A stretch of DNA of 64,000 nucleotides from CAZPBN01 sp964584935 (lineage in GTDB: Bacteria; Acidobacteriota; Aminicenantia; Aminicenantales; Aminicenantaceae), in contig CAZPBN010000009.1 in the NCBI GenBank assembly GCA_964584935.1, forward strand, positions 1-64,000, in the 5' to 3' direction. Below the pieces are notes generated by a model that saw nothing but the letters and a program-made list of their open reading frames with translations, had not been told where the DNA came from and did not search any database. A program made the translations under genes and the position numbers. This document shows, piece by piece, positions 61,009 to 64,000 of the stretch. Every line of letters begins with the position of its first letter. Positions within the stretch are counted from its first letter, which is position 1.

Positions 61009-62685
61009 TCAATGCGTTCTTTTCAGAACAATCATGGTCATATCATCCATTTGATTCACTCCGGAAGTGAATTCATTGACTTCCTCAAATATTTTTTTCA
61101 TTAAATCTTGGACTGGCAATTTACTATTTTGTTTTGCAATATTGATCAACCTTTCTTCTGTAAACTCCTCACCTTTTTTATTTCGGCTTTCTGTAATTCC
61201 ATCGGTATAAAAAAGTAATGTATCACCAGGACTCAAAGTTATTTTTTTCTCCTCGTATTCACTGGAAGGAAACATTCCCAGACATAACCCGGAAATTTCA
61301 AAATGATCAACCGTTCCTTTTTTTTCGATCAATAAGGGAGGATTATGTCCCGCATTAATATATCGCAACTCGTTTTTTTCATTGTCATATTCGCAATAAA
61401 AAAATGTAATAAAACAATTGGTGGAAGAACTTTTGTGGACAAAATCATTCAATCTCAAGGCCATTTTTTCCAAGCTGCATCCAGAATCAACCTCAGAATG
61501 CAAGCAGGCTCTCAGTGAAGCCATTAAAAGAGAAGCTCCCACTCCTTTCCCAGAAACATCAGCAATAACAATTCCTAAGCGTTTTGAATCAAGTTCTATA
61601 AAATCAAAATAATCTCCCCCTACTTGATAACAGGGAACATTGGAACCCGTAATATCCATTTTTTCGAATTCCGGATTTTCTTTGGGAAGCAAATCTTTCT
61701 GGATCTGAGCTGCCAGAGCAAGTTCCTTTTCCATTTTTTCATTCTCAATAGCCTTTTCAACCAGTTTCGCATTTTCGATCTTAACAGCAGCCAGATTTGA
61801 TAAAAGAGTCAACAGCTTGAGGTCACTATCTGAAAATTGATCAAGCAACGAAATTCTATCTGAATAAATAATCCCAATGATTTCTTTATTATTATACAAA
61901 GGAACACACATAGCGGAATGGATATTTGACTTTATAATGCTTTCCTTGGCTTTAAAACGTTTATCAGCCTGGGCATCTCTGGTTAAAACCGAAGAACTCC
62001 TTTCCACAACTGTATTGATAATACTCTGGCTGACTTGAATTTTTTTATTTTTCAACTTTTCATTGTTGATTCGCACCACTTTTGGAATCATCTGGGGAGG
62101 ATTTCCCTCTTTGATCATCAGGATTCCCCTGTCCATATACATATTTTCGCAGATAAGATCCATAATATACTCTAACAGCTCATCTAATGGTTTATGAAGG
62201 ATAAGAGCTCCACTCACCTCACTGAGTACGGAAAATGACCGGCTGTCTTCTTTGATTTTTTCTAGATTTTCCGGAATGAGGCCAGCTTGCATGGTGGTGT
62301 TCATATCTTGTTTATCAAGAAGCTTGTCCACTTGAACGATTGTATTGATATCTTTATCAATACCTGTTTCATCTTTAAGTTCCACATTGGTTGAAAGTTT
62401 CATATCAAAAATAATTCGAGTCGATCCAATGAGAATCTCATCTCCTTTTTTGAGTTTAACAGGAGAGACTAATTTTTTGCCATTGACAAAGGTTCCATTT
62501 TTACTCGATTCGTCACAAACAAAATAATTTGAATCTGAAGGATAAATAGAAACGTGGATCCCTGAACAGAACGGATCTTCGATAACGATATCATTTTTCT
62601 GAGAACGACCGAATGTCAGCTTTTTACCTTTTAAAACGATATTATAGGGATCATCATTTTTTGGATAAATGTATAATTTTGGCAT
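61009..62685 (-). CDS. FHA-GAF-PP2C type serine phosphatase
   Basis: 558-aa signalling protein. An N-terminal FHA domain (about 18-95) reads LTFGRSQKNDIVIEDPFCSG and SSKNGTFVNGKKL, with the GR, SxxH and NGT residues of phospho-Thr recognition. A GAF domain spans about 150-300 (QSIINTVVERSSSVLTRDA, MCVPLYNNKEIIGIIYSD), then a coiled coil EKMEKELALAAQIQKDLLP. The C-terminal SpoIIE/RsbU PP2C domain has VGGDYFDFIELDSKRLGIVIADVSGKGVGA in part and GDTLLFYTDGITESRN, so the metal-binding Asp residues are intact. Output is probably control of an anti-sigma antagonist pathway. Confidence 0.92.
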   Translation of the reverse strand: MPKLYIYPKNDDPYNIVLKGKKLTFGRSQKNDIVIEDPFCSGIHVSIYPSDSNYFVCDESSKNGTFVNGKKLVSPVKLKKGDEILIGSTRIIFDMKLSTNVELKDETGIDKDINTIVQVDKLLDKQDMNTTMQAGLIPENLEKIKEDSRSFSVLSEVSGALILHKPLDELLEYIMDLICENMYMDRGILMIKEGNPPQMIPKVVRINNEKLKNKKIQVSQSIINTVVERSSSVLTRDAQADKRFKAKESIIKSNIHSAMCVPLYNNKEIIGIIYSDRISLLDQFSDSDLKLLTLLSNLAAVKIENAKLVEKAIENEKMEKELALAAQIQKDLLPKENPEFEKMDITGSNVPCYQVGGDYFDFIELDSKRLGIVIADVSGKGVGASLLMASLRACLHSEVDSGCSLEKMALRLNDFVHKSSSTNCFITFFYCEYDNEKNELRYINAGHNPPLLIEKKGTVDHFEISGLCLGMFPSSEYEEKKITLSPGDTLLFYTDGITESRNKKGEEFTEERLINIAKQNSKLPVQDLMKKIFEEVNEFTSGVNQMDDMTMIVLKRTH

Positions 62686-62736
62686 TATTTCTGACTCACA
62701 AATTATATTGTTTATATAATGATAGCAAGAAACACC

Positions 62737-64000
62737 CTATTTTTCCAAATTTTTCAGCATTTTCTTGCATTTTTTCACTTTATACTCAAAGGGAATTTCT
62801 TCAATCAAAGGAAAAAGACATTCTTTGAGATTTTTTGGTAATATGTTATCAAGTAGCTCGATAGAATAGTCTATATCCTTTTTCTCTCCAGAACTTATAT
62901 TTTGATAGGCTTTGATCACTTCCTCTTTAAAATAAATAAGGCTAATCAGCTTAAAAAGCTGCTTGAGCAGCTGAGCCAGTTTAACTTCAAGTTCTTTGGC
63001 TAAAAATTCTTTTTTCTTATCTTTGAGCAAATCATTCATTTCCAGTAGAATGAGATAGCTTTTCTTTATAAACAATATGATTTCTTTATTGATTATTTGT
63101 TCATCAAATCCTATTGACGAATTATTCTCTCTGATTTTATACAAAGCGTCTATGATTTCTGTCTTAAGGTCATGCTTTTCTTTGTTCAACTCTTTGATTA
63201 ATAAATCAGCAGATCTCTGAGTTCCAATCTCAGCCATAATGTCGGGGATTGCTTTCCTTATATCAAGACCTTCTTCTTCATCTCCTAAACTATCCTTTAA
63301 GGTTCCCACTATTTTTTGCCCATAGGATATTAAAACTTTTGAAGCGATACTTTGGGTATAAGGTTTTCCTAGGTGTTTTATTATCAAAGGAATGAATTCC
63401 CGCTTTTTCAACTTTCCAGCACTTTCTAAGGCATATTGCAAAACTTCAAAAGATTCTTCTTTTAATAAGGCACATAATTTTCTGATAATTTCTGTATCCG
63501 CTTCAATCATCCCCATGGCTTTGGCTATTTCCATTTTTGATATTTCTCCGTTTTCAGACTGGTCATCTAGAACTTTGTTCATATGGCTTTTTATAAATTG
63601 TTTATAAATATCCATAGACATGATTTCTTTAATTTGGGCATCCAGATTGTCATCATCCTTTCCTTCTTCTCTTGCCGGAATCAAAACTTCTCCTTCCAAT
63701 TCAAAAAGATCTCTCATCGATTCAGCTTTGATTTCATTTGTTTTATGAGAAATTGCTTTTTTAAGTTCTGGATTCAAATTTTTATTCTTTGCCAGATCGA
63801 AAAGATTCATAGCATACAGAATTGAGCTTTTTTTCTTGCTTTCCACTGTATCAAAAACCAATTTGGTAACATCCATATCTATTTTTTCTTTAATATATTT
63901 ATCAGCATCAAGCCATTTTATTTTTAAATTCTCCTTCACTATAGACACATACTCTTTTGTTATTAAAAGATTGAGTATTCCCCAGACCAAAATGAAACAT
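62737..64000 (-). CDS. HEAT-repeat-like helical protein, N-terminus outside window
   Basis: The frame is open to the right edge with no stop and no ATG, so the 5' end lies beyond the window; 417 codons are seen from an in-frame TTG at 63990. The product is mainly charged helices with paired-helix repeats such as KLCALLKEESFEVLQYALESAGKL, FIPLIIKHLG, IRKAIPDIMAEIGTQRSADLLIKEL, and HDLKTEIIDALYKIREN, which fit HEAT-like repeats (about 160-310). A hydrophobic N-terminal stretch (VWGILNLLI) may be the end of a membrane segment. Lies 51 bp upstream of the FHA-GAF-PP2C gene on the same strand, so they are probably co-transcribed. Confidence 0.7.
   Translation of the reverse strand, partial: CFILVWGILNLLITKEYVSIVKENLKIKWLDADKYIKEKIDMDVTKLVFDTVESKKKSSILYAMNLFDLAKNKNLNPELKKAISHKTNEIKAESMRDLFELEGEVLIPAREEGKDDDNLDAQIKEIMSMDIYKQFIKSHMNKVLDDQSENGEISKMEIAKAMGMIEADTEIIRKLCALLKEESFEVLQYALESAGKLKKREFIPLIIKHLGKPYTQSIASKVLISYGQKIVGTLKDSLGDEEEGLDIRKAIPDIMAEIGTQRSADLLIKELNKEKHDLKTEIIDALYKIRENNSSIGFDEQIINKEIILFIKKSYLILLEMNDLLKDKKKEFLAKELEVKLAQLLKQLFKLISLIYFKEEVIKAYQNISSGEKKDIDYSIELLDNILPKNLKECLFPLIEEIPFEYKVKKCKKMLKNLEK

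Noticed and set aside
1..64000. CRISPR arrays, transposases, tRNA or rRNA genes
   Set aside because: No regularly spaced repeats, transposase motifs or cloverleaf-like sequences were found on either strand by eye.

Overview
The window reads as a chromosomal segment of a low-GC, Gram-negative, strictly anaerobic-looking bacterium. The Gram-negative call rests on three envelope enzymes: Kdo transferase WaaA, lipid-A-disaccharide synthase LpxB and apolipoprotein N-acyltransferase Lnt. The anaerobic call rests on a 2-oxoacid:ferredoxin oxidoreductase, HdrABC-type iron-sulfur/flavin proteins, a quinone-independent-looking fumarate reductase pair and a radical SAM enzyme. An archaeal-type ProRS, split glycine decarboxylase and two-subunit GlyRS add to the picture. 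The mix would suit an Acidobacteriota/Aminicenantota-like lineage, but that is inference and no rRNA is present to test it. I see no tRNA, rRNA, CRISPR array, insertion sequence, prophage or attachment site.

Layout. 1-8.0 kb: PAP2 phosphatase and waaA (minus), a Lys/Glu-rich protein, rpsO-pnp, three pseudopilins and lpxB. 8.2-10.9 kb: proS-pcm-DUF192 (minus). 11.1-13.3 kb: three PilZ-type proteins around a LuxR-type regulator whose receiver has lost its phospho-Asp. 13.4-20.9 kb: coaE, a deoxyhypusine-synthase-like enzyme, an HU protein, NfeD protease/slipin/SPOR protein, lnt, and prfB with a programmed +1 frameshift. 20.9-27.7 kb: mazG (minus), DUF1844, ribF, pyrR-pyrB-pyrC, rnc, an Mth938-like protein and a Cys-rich protein. 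27.7-33.1 kb: a TauE-like gene remnant, leuS, an AI-2E-family permease, a REC-GGDEF diguanylate cyclase and an orphan HPt protein.

33.1-38.5 kb is a poorly characterised group: a DUF6599 exported protein, a DUF362 protein, an AmrS-type radical SAM enzyme with a possible Tat signal, and a membrane-embedded spermidine-synthase-like protein. 38.6-47.5 kb is the metabolic centrepiece: hdrC-hdrB-korD-korA-korB-korC-hdrA, then an iron-sulfur and a flavoprotein subunit resembling thiol:fumarate reductase, closed by a probable terminator. I infer that it couples 2-oxoglutarate oxidation (reduced ferredoxin), thiol/disulfide chemistry and fumarate/succinate interconversion. 47.5-55.1 kb (minus) is glycine-themed: gcvT-gcvH-gcvPA-gcvPB-glyQ-glyS.

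55.4-64 kb: argS; two tandem CPA2-type cation/proton antiporter-like proteins with a PTS EIIA-type protein and a PII-like protein, which looks like a regulated ion-transport module; an FHA-GAF-PP2C phosphatase; and a HEAT-repeat-like protein that runs off the right edge.

Translation signals vary. Many genes have clear AGGAG sites and several use GTG or TTG starts. At least two genes (NfeD at 15468 and DUF362 at 34277) have good -35/-10 boxes so close to the start codon that their mRNAs should be leaderless or nearly so.
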